64,000 nucleotides of DNA from Bacillota bacterium (GTDB taxonomy: Bacteria; Bacillota; Clostridia; Acetivibrionales; DTU013), in assembly GCA_023412665.1 (NCBI GenBank), contig JAEZCA010000010.1:1-64000 (forward strand), read 5' to 3'. Position 1 is the stretch's first letter. Every line of letters starts with the position of its first letter. Below, in pieces: positions 52,854-61,565 of this stretch. The notes beneath the pieces were generated by a model that worked only from the letters and a program-made list of their open reading frames with translations, was not told where the DNA came from and searched no databases. The translations under genes were made by a program, and so were the position numbers.

Positions 52854-53297
52854 TTAACCCAAAATCTTTTTTACGATCATATTGATCATTTTGCCGTCTG
52901 CTCTGCCTTTGACCTTTGGCATCACAGCCTGCATCACCTTGCCCATGTCCCTGACGGAAACTGCGCCGGTCTCGTCCACCGCCTGGCGAACGAGAACCTC
53001 CAGTTCCTCTTCGGTAAGCTGTTGAGGCAGGTACTTCAGCAGAACATCAATTTCAGCCTTCAAACCGTCTACCAGATCCTGTCTGCCACTCTTTTCGTAC
53101 TCGGGCAGAACATCCCTTCTCTTCTTTACTTCCTTTGCAATGACATCTATTATACCATCATCATCAAGAGTTATCCTATTATCTTTTTCAATCTGAAGAA
53201 CTGCAGCCCTGGCCATCTGGATCGTGTTCTTTCTCACAGTATCCTTATCCTTCATTGCATTCTTCATATCTTCAAGCAATTGCTCCTTAAGGGACAT
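52854..53297 (-). CDS. yqeY: GatB/YqeY domain-containing protein
   Basis: 147 residues of the YqeY family, related to the tRNA-binding tail domain of the GatB amidotransferase subunit; the exact role is unknown. Signatures: LKEQLLEDMKNAMKDKDTVRKNTIQM, LPQQLTEEELEVLVRQAV, MGKVMQAVMPKVKGRADGKMI. ATG at 53297 follows GGGAGG by 7 bases; the frame opens seven codons earlier. It follows rpsU by 48 bases, the conserved rpsU-yqeY pair. Confidence 0.95.
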   Translation of the reverse strand: MSLKEQLLEDMKNAMKDKDTVRKNTIQMARAAVLQIEKDNRITLDDDGIIDVIAKEVKKRRDVLPEYEKSGRQDLVDGLKAEIDVLLKYLPQQLTEEELEVLVRQAVDETGAVSVRDMGKVMQAVMPKVKGRADGKMINMIVKKILG

Positions 53298-53345
53298 TAA
53301 CAAGCCTCCCGCGTACAAAATGGTCTGTAGACTTCTGATGCGGAC

Positions 53346-53522
53346 TTATTTAAACTTCCTTTTCCTAGCCGCTTCAGACTTTTTCTTCCTCTTTACGCTC
53401 GGCTTCTCATAATGTTCTCTTTTTCTAACTTCAGCCAGAACGCCAGATTTGGCACACTGACGCTTAAATCTCTTAAGTGCGCTGTCGAGAGATTCATTTT
53501 CTTTTACCCGAACTTCAGACAT
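53346..53522 (-). CDS. rpsU: 30S ribosomal protein S21
   Basis: 58 residues with the S21 pattern EVRVKENESLDSALKRFKRQCAKSGVLAEVRKREHYEKPS-like and a basic Lys/Arg tail (KRKKKSEAARKRKFK). ATG at 53522 follows GGAGGGAGGG. The frame opens nine codons earlier at a TTG-type start without a ribosome site. It has its own promoter. Confidence 0.98.
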   Translation of the reverse strand: MSEVRVKENESLDSALKRFKRQCAKSGVLAEVRKREHYEKPSVKRKKKSEAARKRKFK

Positions 53523-53621
53523 GTATATCCCTCCCTCCGATGGTAGCAATTGTGCCAGGTATAAACCAAATTTATTGCTTCAATTACTTGTGGGAATCAA
53601 GCTATGTGTAGCACAAACTAT

Positions 53622-53651
53622 ATTATATATTATTCTTCAAAATAAAGTCAA
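53622..53651 (-). promoter_or_regulatory. Promoter of rpsU-yqeY
   Basis: TTGACT (53651-53646), 18-base spacer, perfect TATAAT (53627-53622) on the minus strand, about 100 bases before the rpsU start. Confidence 0.7.
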
Positions 53652-53714
53652 TAGAGATAAAGCATAATTAACGCCCGCGTAACTGTTATCTGACCTGTCA
53701 CATTCCCAGCATCC

Positions 53715-55316
53715 CTATTTGCTAAGCGTTATGTACGCCCACCAGTCATTTAAATAACCATTCGTAGTTCCTTCGGCCTTGGGCATACAGTCAAACCACC
53801 ACATATGATGAGACCATTGGCTGGCATTATTCAATTTTTTAAGCTCGTTGTTGGGAACCGGATAACTCTTGTTCCACAAATCCGAATCAACAATATCAGT
53901 ATCGGTAATTTTCCGTTTTGAATTCGGATATGACTTAAAATATTTATAATTCGACTTAACATCCAAACCATTGCTCCAATCGTAATCAGCTGCGCTGTTC
54001 GGCCCAAAATGCACATTTCCCACACCAATAACAGCATTATTGAAATTTCCGGCTACAGCTCCATGCATTGAAAATTTTTCCCACAAATTAAGGCTGTTAT
54101 AACTTGTTTTTGTTGGTGTCGGAAAAACTCTATTGCTGTGGGACTTATTGAACACCTGGTTCAGGATGCTTTCCGCCCTGTGCCCATAGCTCTCCAGCAT
54201 ACAATCGTCGCCTCTTGCATAATTGAAGAACATGCATATGAAATTTTTGGAGCCCTTGACTTTTGTTTCAGGTGAATTACACCAGTAAGCCTTTTCGCCT
54301 ATCATCTTTGACTCATACAGCCCCATATCCTTACCGTCGGCGAATATGTATACCTCATCGACCTTCCCGCTGTTGACCAGCTTGATCAGGTCATACTTCT
54401 TAATATAGTAATCGTAGTCAAAACCGAAGCCGCAGTTCTGATTGGCTTTAACCGCATAGCTGTCGTAGTACCTGAAGCCGTCAGTCATAATAGGAAATTC
54501 GTCCAGGTCGATCCAATCAACAACATTGTAATACACATTATTTCCCGAAACCGTCATCAAATCGTTTACAAATATATCCTTCATTACTTTTGGCTCCGCG
54601 CCGCCAACAACCTCATGGAGTCTCTTGCCGCCTTGCGCCTCAATAACTGGATCAAAATTTAAAACAAATACATTTTTCACATATTTGGGCTCAGTAATAG
54701 TGACATTATCATAATAAGCCTTCGTATAGTACGACCTTAACCCAAGGTAGCCTGTTGTATATGAGCTGTCAATAATATCAATAACGGGTTTCTCCATAGA
54801 TCCCACATATATTTTAATACTCGTGCCCTGGGCAACAATTCTCACATGATTTGCTACATTCGGGTCTATTTTTACTTTAGCATGGGCACGAAGGGGCTTC
54901 TTTGGATCTGCCAGCGCATAAAGTCTTACTTCATCGGTCTTGGCATACAGCCCTACATAATATCCATCCTCTTTGCCGGGGTTTTTTGTTCTGAAAAACA
55001 ATCCGCCATCATAATCACTTCCTACATAAACATCAGCATCAAATACGAAATCTGAAAAGCTTTTGCCCTTGTAAGCTGTTATTGCTATATTGGAAGGAGA
55101 ATAATATTTGCCGCTGTTAGTTTTCCACGAGCCCCCCTTGTAAACAGTCCACTTGTTCGTACTGCTCGCGCTAAAATCATCACTGTACAAGGATCCGGCA
55201 AACACGGCGCTAGATAGCTGTATAAACAACAAAAGCAACACCGTTATAGCCAAAAAAGCTCGTACCTTTTTCGAGAAAGCCCGGGTTGCTTTTGGTAAGG
55301 CCTGACATATTTTCAT
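53715..55316 (-). CDS. Secreted protein with jelly-roll N-terminal domain, unknown C-terminal domain
   Basis: 533 residues. A signal peptide (cut near residue 41, VFAGS) is followed by a beta-sandwich domain of the DUF1080/LamG-like type (about 44-210, SDDFSASSTNKWTV, GGLFFRTKNP, GYLGLRSYYTKAYYDNVTI). The C-terminal half (about 215-533) is rich in Tyr, Trp, His and Asp. It contains GHRAESIL, GNVHFGPNSAADYDW and WSHHMWWFDCMPKAEG; the clustered His and Asp suggest a metal or carbohydrate site, but I do not recognise the family. ATG at 55316 follows GGAGG by 9 bases. It lies between galE and rpsU. Likely acts outside the cell on polysaccharide; this is inference. Confidence 0.8.
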   Translation of the reverse strand: MKICQALPKATRAFSKKVRAFLAITVLLLLFIQLSSAVFAGSLYSDDFSASSTNKWTVYKGGSWKTNSGKYYSPSNIAITAYKGKSFSDFVFDADVYVGSDYDGGLFFRTKNPGKEDGYYVGLYAKTDEVRLYALADPKKPLRAHAKVKIDPNVANHVRIVAQGTSIKIYVGSMEKPVIDIIDSSYTTGYLGLRSYYTKAYYDNVTITEPKYVKNVFVLNFDPVIEAQGGKRLHEVVGGAEPKVMKDIFVNDLMTVSGNNVYYNVVDWIDLDEFPIMTDGFRYYDSYAVKANQNCGFGFDYDYYIKKYDLIKLVNSGKVDEVYIFADGKDMGLYESKMIGEKAYWCNSPETKVKGSKNFICMFFNYARGDDCMLESYGHRAESILNQVFNKSHSNRVFPTPTKTSYNSLNLWEKFSMHGAVAGNFNNAVIGVGNVHFGPNSAADYDWSNGLDVKSNYKYFKSYPNSKRKITDTDIVDSDLWNKSYPVPNNELKKLNNASQWSHHMWWFDCMPKAEGTTNGYLNDWWAYITLSK

Positions 55317-55359
55317 TATCTGTAACCTCCTGACTATTAATATCAACATAATACGTATT

Positions 55360-55404
55360 CACTACTTTGAATAATATAGCACAGGAAGATTAACTAGTAA
55401 ACAC
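55360..55404 (-). promoter_or_regulatory. Possible promoter of the secreted-protein gene
   Basis: TTTACT, 17-base spacer, TATATT on the minus strand in the gap after galE. Moderate match only. Confidence 0.4.
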
Positions 55405-55468
55405 TTATTCGACATAATTCTACCATTTTAACATTTTCTTACTACCTAGCTGTATTTTCTCAATGTGA

Positions 55469-56488
55469 TTACTGTTCTACTCCGTACCCCTCCGGGTACT
55501 GAAACTGCCAGTTCCAGGCATCCCTGCACATTTCATTTATGTCCCGTCTGGCGGCCCAACCAAGCTCCTTTTTAGCCTTCGACGGGTCAGCATAGCACTC
55601 CGGCGCATCTCCCGGCCTTCTTGCCGCTACCCTGAAAGGTATTTCCCTGCCGGATGCCTTTGAAAAAGCATCTATCATTTCAAACACGCTGGTCCCCTTA
55701 CCTGTCCCCAGATTGTAGGCAACAGCGCCAGGGGTATCCTTAAGCTTCTCCAGGGCCTTCAGATGTCCGTCAGCCAGATCCATTACATGTATATAATCCC
55801 TGATCCCTGTTCCGTCAGGAGTGGGATAATCATTTCCGAAAACATTGAGCTCCTTCAGCTTGCCGACAGCTACCTGTGAAATGTATGGCATAAGGTTGTT
55901 TGGAATACCGTTGGGATCCTCGCCTATCTGTCCGCTTGGATGAGCGCCTACAGGGTTGAAATACCTAAGCAGAATGATATTCCAGCTATTGTCCGAGGTA
56001 TGAACATCCCGCAATATTTCCTCAATCATAAGCTTTGTCCGCCCATACGGGTTGATAGGACTCAATGCTGCATCCTCATTGATTGGCATCTTGTCAGTCA
56101 TACCGTAAACTGTCGCAGAGGAACTGAAAACGATATTCTTTACATTATGCCTCTGCATAGCTTCAAACAGTGCAATCGAACCGGAAATATTATTGTGATA
56201 ATAAAGAAGCGGTAAAGCAACAGATTCACCGACTGCCTTAAGGCCTGCAAAATGTATGACCGAATCAATGAAATGGCTGGAGAATACTTCATCAAGCAGC
56301 TCACTATCAAGGATATCGCCTTTTATAAACTTAAAGCTCTTTCCTGAAATCGAGCTGATCCTGCTCACAGCCTCCAGCTTGCTGTTGGACAGATTGTCGA
56401 GCACAACGATATCATACCCGGCCTCAAGCAGCTGAACGCAGGTATGGCTCCCTATATATCCGGCTCCACCGGTCACAAGTACTGCCAT
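55469..56488 (-). CDS. galE: UDP-glucose 4-epimerase
   Basis: Interconverts UDP-glucose and UDP-galactose. The 339 residues match the family: NAD-binding VTGGAGYIGSHTCVQLLEAGYDI-type N-terminus, catalytic SSSATVYG and the Tyr-Lys pair YGRTK, and RYFNPVGAHPSG. The next gene upstream (HIT) ends 39 bases before its start. It could supply UDP-galactose for surface polysaccharide. Confidence 0.97.
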   Translation of the reverse strand: MAVLVTGGAGYIGSHTCVQLLEAGYDIVVLDNLSNSKLEAVSRISSISGKSFKFIKGDILDSELLDEVFSSHFIDSVIHFAGLKAVGESVALPLLYYHNNISGSIALFEAMQRHNVKNIVFSSSATVYGMTDKMPINEDAALSPINPYGRTKLMIEEILRDVHTSDNSWNIILLRYFNPVGAHPSGQIGEDPNGIPNNLMPYISQVAVGKLKELNVFGNDYPTPDGTGIRDYIHVMDLADGHLKALEKLKDTPGAVAYNLGTGKGTSVFEMIDAFSKASGREIPFRVAARRPGDAPECYADPSKAKKELGWAARRDINEMCRDAWNWQFQYPEGYGVEQ

Positions 56489-56527
56489 AATACAACACCC
56501 CTATAATTTAATACCCTATAAAGCAAC

Positions 56528-56872
56528 TCACACAATTTTAGCACTCATCTTGATCCCGGCGATCAAGTGGTAATGCAGATGAAATACTGTCTGCCCTGCA
56601 TCTGCTCCGCAGTTATTGATCAGCCTGTAGCCCTTCTCTGCAACGCCAAGCTTGGCTGCGATCTTCTTTGCCGCCATATGTATATCGCCCATAACTGATG
56701 CATTCTCTTCTGTCAGCTCATTTACATTTGCTATATGCTGCTTTGGTATTATGACCACATGGATCGGCGCTACCGGGCTGATATCGTTGAATGCGAGCAC
56801 CTTGTCATCCTCATAGACAATAGATGACGGTATCTTCCTATCATTAATCATGCAAAAAATACAATTTTCCAT
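56528..56872 (-). CDS. HIT family protein (HinT-like)
   Basis: 114 residues of the histidine-triad nucleotide hydrolase family, cleaving phosphoramidates of purine nucleotides. The triad HLHYHL is at 98-103, with NCIFC and HVVIIPKQHIAN. ATG at 56872 follows GAAGG by 6 bases; another ATG lies six codons upstream. In several clostridia the HIT gene sits next to rpsU-yqeY; here galE and the secreted-protein gene lie between. Confidence 0.95.
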   Translation of the reverse strand: MENCIFCMINDRKIPSSIVYEDDKVLAFNDISPVAPIHVVIIPKQHIANVNELTEENASVMGDIHMAAKKIAAKLGVAEKGYRLINNCGADAGQTVFHLHYHLIAGIKMSAKIV

Positions 56873-56907
56873 TACATAACCTTCCTTCATTATATACTAA
56901 AATATAT

Positions 56908-56950
56908 GGACGGTTCCATCACTCACCTGTGCAGTAAAGGAACCGTCCCC
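56908..56950. repeat. Inverted pair of GGACGGTTCC motifs between HIT and alaS
   Basis: GGACGGTTCC (56908-56917) and its exact complement GGAACCGTCC (56939-56948) with a 21-base loop; followed by two more C. Same core as the REP-like family elsewhere. It may serve as a transcript end for alaS, though no T-run follows. Confidence 0.7.
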
Positions 56951-56962
56951 GATATTGCTGCT

Positions 56963-59620
56963 TTATTTTATCTGCGCTTTTACTGCCTCAACAGCACTTG
57001 CCAGCGCTTCTCCGATCTTGTCGGCATCCTTGCCGCCGGCCTGGGCCATGTCCGGCCTGCCGCCGCCACCGCCGCCTGCCGCCTTTGCGGCTTCTCTGAC
57101 GATATTGCCGCAGTGGGCGCCGCGCTCAACGGCATCCTTGGATGCCATCGCCACAAAGCTGACCTTGCCGCCGAATGCCGAAGCCAGTACCACAACGCCT
57201 GTACCAAGCTTGCTACGAAGATTCTCACAGGTATTCCTGAGAGCATCCATATCCAGCTGGTCAAACCTTGCGGTAACAGCCTTAACTCCGTTTATATCCA
57301 ATGCTTTGCCAAGGACTTCATCAAACGAACTGCTTACAAGCTTGTCTTTCAGCTGTTCGATCTCCTTCTGTGCAGCCTTCAGCTCTGCTGTGATAACTTC
57401 TACCTTTCTCTGGCTGTCCTGGGGAGTTGATTTCAGTGCCGAGGCTATACCATCCAGCTGCTCTTCCTTCTCATTATAATATTCAAGAGCTCCTTTGCCG
57501 GTGAGCGCCTCTATCCTTCTGATACCTGCAGCAACACCGCTCTCGCCAAGTATCTTGACCAGGCCTGCCTGTGCGGTAGAACCAAGATGCGTACCGCCGC
57601 AAAGCTCAATACTGTATTTGCCTGCTCTGACAACTCTGACGATATTGCCGTATTTCTCACCGAAAAGCGCCATAGCTCCGAGGCTCTTTGCCTCATCCAC
57701 CGGCATCTCACGCACATCGACCTCGAGATTTTCGAGTATTCTGGCATTGACCTCATGCTCCACTCGCTTCAGCTCATCCTTTGTCATAGCGGAAAAATGG
57801 TGAAAGTCAAATCTCAGCCTGTCAGGCTCCACAAGTGAGCCCGCCTGAGTCACATGATCGCCCAGTACATTTTGCAAAGCCTTTTGCAGCAAATGAGTGG
57901 TCGTATGGTTTCTTGCTATCGACAGCCTTCTCTCAACATCTATTAAAGCCATAACCTCGGCATCTTTTTCAATAATGCCCTCCTCAACCACGCCGCTATG
58001 GAGATACAAGCCCTCAGCAGTCTTTTTGCAGCCGTTGACCCTTACCACACCATTCTTTGCAGTGATCGTTCCTGTATCTGCCACCTGTCCGCCGCTCTCA
58101 GCGTAGAAAGGCGTTTTGTCCAATATAACTGTAACCTCATCACCCTGCTGAGCATTCTCAGACTGTTCGCCATCCAAAATGATATAAAGTATCCTTGAAT
58201 CGCTGGAATAATCACTATATCCGACAAATTCGGTCTTCAGGCTCTTGTCAAGGCCTGCTGCCAGATCCTGTCCCCATGCCGAGGTCTCCTTGCTCTTCAA
58301 TGCTTCACGAGCCTTTTTCTTCTGCTCGTTCATTTCAGCTCTGAAGCCTTCTTCATCAATAGTCAGTCCGGCCTCTTCAGCAATCTCCCGTGTCAGATCC
58401 AGCGGGAAGCCATAGGTGTCATGGAGCTTGAAGGCCATATTGCCTGGCAGCTCGCTCTTTCCGGAAGCCTTGAGCTCGTCAATGAATTCATTCAGAATCG
58501 CGATACCCTGGTCAATAGTTGCAGTAAATCGTTCCTCTTCTATTCTGATAACCTTGCAGATATATTCTTCTTTTTCAGCCAGTTCGGGATATGCCTGCTT
58601 TGATTCTGCGATAACAACCCTGGCCACATCATGCAGGAACGAACCCTCGATGCCCAGCAGCCTTCCATGGCGCGCAGCCCTTCTGAGTATCCTTCTGAGG
58701 ACGTAGCCCCTGCCTTCGTTTGACGGCAGTATCCCGTCAGACACCATCATCGTGGTGCTTCTGATATGGTCGGTAATGACTCTGATGGAAACATCAGCCT
58801 TCTCACTGCCGTTTTGGCTCTTCCCTGCTCCATAAACGACTCCGGCCTTTTTGCAGATATAGTCCAATATATTTCTTATGGTATCGACCTCAAAAAGGTT
58901 TTCCACATCCTGCATGATAACAGCCAGACGTTCCAGCCCCATACCTGTGTCGATATTCTTCTTCTCGAGCTTCGAATACGTTCCGTCCTCTTCCCTGTTG
59001 AACTGTGTAAACACCAGATTCCAGAACTCTATATAGCGGTCGCAGTCACAGCCGACCTTACAGTCAGGCGATCCGCAGCCTCTTTCCGGCCCTCTGTCAA
59101 AATAGATCTCCGAGCAGGGACCGCAGGGGCCTGTACCATGCTCCCAGAAATTGTCCTTCTTGCCCATACGGACGATGCGGTCAGGGGAAAGGCCAACATC
59201 CTTGTTCCATATTTCGAATGCTTCATCATCCTCTTCATAAACAGAAGCATAGAGCTTATCCGCCGGGATTTCCATGACTTCTGTTACGAACTCCCATGCC
59301 CACGGTATTACTTCCTTTTTAAAATAATCACCAAATGAGAAATTGCCCAGCATCTCAAAGAACGTACCGTGTCTTGCGGTCTTACCGACATTTTCAATGT
59401 CAGGGGTCCTGATACACTTCTGGCAGGTAGTTACCCTGTTGTGGGGCGGCTTTTCAACCCCAGTAAAATATGGTTTGAGCGGTGTCATACCCGCATTTAT
59501 CAGCAATATGCTGGGGTCATTGCGCGGCACCAGCGAAAAGCTCGGCATGCGCAGATGGTCCTTACTCTCGAAGAATCTCAGATAACGCTCTCTTATTTCA
59601 TTCAATCCCAGTTTATTCAT
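56963..59620 (-). CDS. alaS: Alanyl-tRNA synthetase
   Basis: Charges tRNA-Ala and edits mischarged Ser/Gly. The 885 residues contain the class II core (NEIRERYLRFFESKDH, FFEMLGNFSFGDYFK), the editing domain with NHTTTHLL and CGGTHLGSTAQ (HxxxH and Cys/His zinc ligands), and a C-terminal C-Ala domain ending in GGGGGGRPDMAQAGG. Of the ATGs at the frame start, 59620 fits GAGG 9 bases upstream. It has a near-consensus promoter and no T-box. Confidence 0.98.
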   Translation of the reverse strand: MNKLGLNEIRERYLRFFESKDHLRMPSFSLVPRNDPSILLINAGMTPLKPYFTGVEKPPHNRVTTCQKCIRTPDIENVGKTARHGTFFEMLGNFSFGDYFKKEVIPWAWEFVTEVMEIPADKLYASVYEEDDEAFEIWNKDVGLSPDRIVRMGKKDNFWEHGTGPCGPCSEIYFDRGPERGCGSPDCKVGCDCDRYIEFWNLVFTQFNREEDGTYSKLEKKNIDTGMGLERLAVIMQDVENLFEVDTIRNILDYICKKAGVVYGAGKSQNGSEKADVSIRVITDHIRSTTMMVSDGILPSNEGRGYVLRRILRRAARHGRLLGIEGSFLHDVARVVIAESKQAYPELAEKEEYICKVIRIEEERFTATIDQGIAILNEFIDELKASGKSELPGNMAFKLHDTYGFPLDLTREIAEEAGLTIDEEGFRAEMNEQKKKAREALKSKETSAWGQDLAAGLDKSLKTEFVGYSDYSSDSRILYIILDGEQSENAQQGDEVTVILDKTPFYAESGGQVADTGTITAKNGVVRVNGCKKTAEGLYLHSGVVEEGIIEKDAEVMALIDVERRLSIARNHTTTHLLQKALQNVLGDHVTQAGSLVEPDRLRFDFHHFSAMTKDELKRVEHEVNARILENLEVDVREMPVDEAKSLGAMALFGEKYGNIVRVVRAGKYSIELCGGTHLGSTAQAGLVKILGESGVAAGIRRIEALTGKGALEYYNEKEEQLDGIASALKSTPQDSQRKVEVITAELKAAQKEIEQLKDKLVSSSFDEVLGKALDINGVKAVTARFDQLDMDALRNTCENLRSKLGTGVVVLASAFGGKVSFVAMASKDAVERGAHCGNIVREAAKAAGGGGGGRPDMAQAGGKDADKIGEALASAVEAVKAQIK

Positions 59621-59674
59621 AGTGTTCATCCTCTTATTCTGCATCAAAAAAGTTATTTTAATAATTTATATTTA

Positions 59675-59703
59675 ATAATATAAAAGAAGCCTGAAAGTGT
59701 CAA
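59675..59703 (-). promoter_or_regulatory. Promoter of alaS
   Basis: TTGACA (59703-59698), 17-base spacer, TATTAT (59680-59675) on the minus strand, about 55 bases before the alaS start. Confidence 0.85.
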
Positions 59704-59748
59704 GAAATGTTTGCCTTTCGGAACAGTGCGTGTAAACGTCCCGAAAGC

Positions 59749-59776
59749 AAAAAAGGAGCCCATCTCCACAGGCTCC
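59749..59776 (-). terminator. Rho-independent terminator of the coiled-coil gene
   Basis: GGAGCC/GGCTCC stem with a 10-base loop and a run of six T on the minus strand. Confidence 0.88.
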
Positions 59777-59815
59777 CTCATAATCATCAGATATATAGTT
59801 GTAACGCATTTAATG

Positions 59816-60094
59816 CTATGACTTTCCGCCCTTGATGACCTTGATCTCCACTTCCTGTTTGTCTACCCTGTCAGACAGGCTATCAACCTTTTGTTCAAGT
59901 ACAGTCAATTTCTCATAGTTTCTCTGATAGCCATCATAAAGCGCACTGAGATCTTTCTTTATGTCGTTTTCAACCACCATTTCCAGCTTAGCCAACCGAC
60001 CATCTACTCCGTCCAGTCGTTTGTCCACGCCGTCGAACCTTTTTGAAAACTCACTGTACATCTTCGTGAGCAGTTCAAAAGTTTTATCTTCCAT
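59816..60094 (-). CDS. Small coiled-coil protein of unknown function
   Basis: 92 residues, almost wholly predicted coiled coil with heptad repeats: KRFDGVDKRLDGVDGRLAK (a seven-residue repeat VDKRLDG/VDGRLAK) and EKLTVLEQKVDSLSDRVDKQ. No signal peptide or membrane segment. GGGGAGAG lies before the ATG. Proteins of this kind are common and unassigned in clostridia. It has its own terminator and lies between sortase and alaS. Confidence 0.8.
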   Translation of the reverse strand: MEDKTFELLTKMYSEFSKRFDGVDKRLDGVDGRLAKLEMVVENDIKKDLSALYDGYQRNYEKLTVLEQKVDSLSDRVDKQEVEIKVIKGGKS

Positions 60095-60178
60095 AACAAC
60101 ACTCTCCCCACGGAGAATATTTTATCAGACTGCAGGAAAAAATGCCACAGGACTTTTGTCCCTAATTCCAAAATCTAT

Positions 60179-60994
60179 TCACGGTTCTCTGAGCATCCGA
60201 CCGGTAAGCTCCGCTGTAACAATGAACCTGTGTGAAGCTACATACTTAGGTGTACATGTGATTAGTGTGATCATGCTCCTGTCCTTGCTTCCCTTTAGCA
60301 CAGAAACATCGTCAGGCGTTACAACCTTTGTATCCATGACCTTGTAGGTCAAATCTTCCTTTTTGGTAGTGATCCTGATCTCATCGCCCGCCTTTAGCTC
60401 GTCCAGCCTGCTGAAAAGCTTTTTAAACGCATAGTTCCTATGCCCCGCCAGAGCACAGTTGCCAGCCTGTCCAGGAGCCGCAGTACCTGATATATGTCCT
60501 ATACCGGCTTGAAGGTTTGATTTACTTACTCCTGCTACAATAGGCTCATTGACCTTTATTTTCTTTATTTGTATAACACCCAGTACCTTTTGCCCGGACA
60601 ATCCATCGCCGCCACTGCCGCTATTGCTTCCTGCGCCATCAGTCCCGGCACCACCCGAGCCGCTCAAGCTGATGCCGCCCGTGCCATCCTTAGCACCTGT
60701 GTTACTCGACTGGCTAGCACCATTAGCTACTTTTCCGGCTCCTTCATATCCACCTTCTGCATCCGTATCTCCATCTTGGCCATCCCAGCCTGCAGCTCCA
60801 AAGGCCTCCTGCAGCAGCGCATAAGCTGCTTCCGTATCGACTTCCCCGGCATCCTCGAGCTCAGATGCATCAACGCTGTTCAGCCATTCCTCCATCATCC
60901 TGTCTTCCTGATACCTGGAATATATCTGTCCTGCTATGGGAATCGCCGCAATAATTATACCTATTATCAGTAATACAATCGAAATCTTCTTTAT
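60179..60994 (-). CDS. Class D sortase, apparently with an AUA start codon
   Basis: A transpeptidase that anchors LPXTG-type proteins to the wall. The catalytic residues are in AGHRNY (His), TLITCTP (Cys) and SHRFIV (Arg), with the class D pattern FSRLDELKAGDEI. From the first ATG (60898) the protein would lack a membrane anchor. The same frame continues 32 codons upstream without ATG, GTG or TTG, and encodes KKISIVLLIIGIIIAAIP then QIYSRYQ, a normal sortase N-terminus. The codon before KKIS is ATA (60994-60992), with AAAGGTG upstream and a stop two codons before, so I place the start there (271 residues). A Gly/Ser-rich linker precedes the domain. It lies downstream of an LPNTG protein gene, with a terminator between. 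Confidence 0.88.
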   Translation of the reverse strand: MKKISIVLLIIGIIIAAIPIAGQIYSRYQEDRMMEEWLNSVDASELEDAGEVDTEAAYALLQEAFGAAGWDGQDGDTDAEGGYEGAGKVANGASQSSNTGAKDGTGGISLSGSGGAGTDGAGSNSGSGGDGLSGQKVLGVIQIKKIKVNEPIVAGVSKSNLQAGIGHISGTAAPGQAGNCALAGHRNYAFKKLFSRLDELKAGDEIRITTKKEDLTYKVMDTKVVTPDDVSVLKGSKDRSMITLITCTPKYVASHRFIVTAELTGRMLREP

Positions 60995-61042
60995 AGTTCA
61001 CCACACCTTTTACATACCGCCTCTGAATTTACCGGCTATAAT

Positions 61043-61073
61043 AAAAAAGGATTCCGAAATAAATCAGGAATCC
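61043..61073 (-). terminator. Rho-independent terminator between the LPNTG gene and sortase
   Basis: GGATTCC/GGAATCC stem with an 11-base loop, followed by six T on the minus strand. It would let the substrate gene be expressed more than the sortase gene. Confidence 0.88.
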
Positions 61074-61136
61074 CCCTTAGGTACTGATCAAGCTCATAAA
61101 ACCCTATATTACAAGCACACTCTTATATCAAGACCT

Positions 61137-61496
61137 CTAATTCTTCTGGCCGGCCCTATCTTTCTTCAATGCAAGTATCAGTGCCGCCACTACGAACAAG
61201 GCACCTGCCACATAAAACGCCTCCGCCGGGATACCTCCGGTATTAGGCAGTCCAGCCGGAATACTCTGCTCCTCTATTTCTACGAGTCCGGGAGATATAT
61301 CAGGTGCGCCCTGGGGTATTTCTTCAGATTCTATTTTTATGGTCTCCTCCTGATCATATGTCACAGTGTCAACATTCCTAACATCTGACAGATTCACTGT
61401 ACCATCACCGGTACCGTCACCTTCCTCAGCAAAGCTCGCAACACCTATAGTCAAGACCATCATTAAAGTCAATATCAGACTAACTATTTTTTTCAT
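61137..61496 (-). CDS. Small LPXTG-anchored surface protein
   Basis: 119 residues: a signal peptide (1-23, cut ASFA-E) is followed by an acidic stretch of about 60 residues (near 24-80). The C-terminal sorting signal is LPNTG (83-87), a hydrophobic helix and the tail KKDRAGQKN. It is the likely substrate of the sortase next door. The mature part is tiny and shows no known domain. GGAGG precedes the ATG and a good promoter lies upstream. Confidence 0.9.
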   Translation of the reverse strand: MKKIVSLILTLMMVLTIGVASFAEEGDGTGDGTVNLSDVRNVDTVTYDQEETIKIESEEIPQGAPDISPGLVEIEEQSIPAGLPNTGGIPAEAFYVAGALFVVAALILALKKDRAGQKN

Positions 61497-61523
61497 AATA
61501 TTTCCTCCTCACTACTGAATTTT

Positions 61524-61552
61524 ATTATATATTAGCTGTAAGATTTATGCAA
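61524..61552 (-). promoter_or_regulatory. Promoter of the LPNTG protein gene
   Basis: TTGCAT (61552-61547), 17-base spacer, perfect TATAAT (61529-61524) on the minus strand, just before the ribosome site. Confidence 0.75.
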
Positions 61553-61565
61553 CTACAAACTAACA

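Noticed and set aside
59621..59760. T-box leader of alaS
   Set aside because: The promoter leaves a leader of about 50 bases, too short for a T-box.
60179..60898. Soluble sortase starting at ATG 60898
   Set aside because: It would lack the membrane anchor, which is plainly encoded in frame just upstream.
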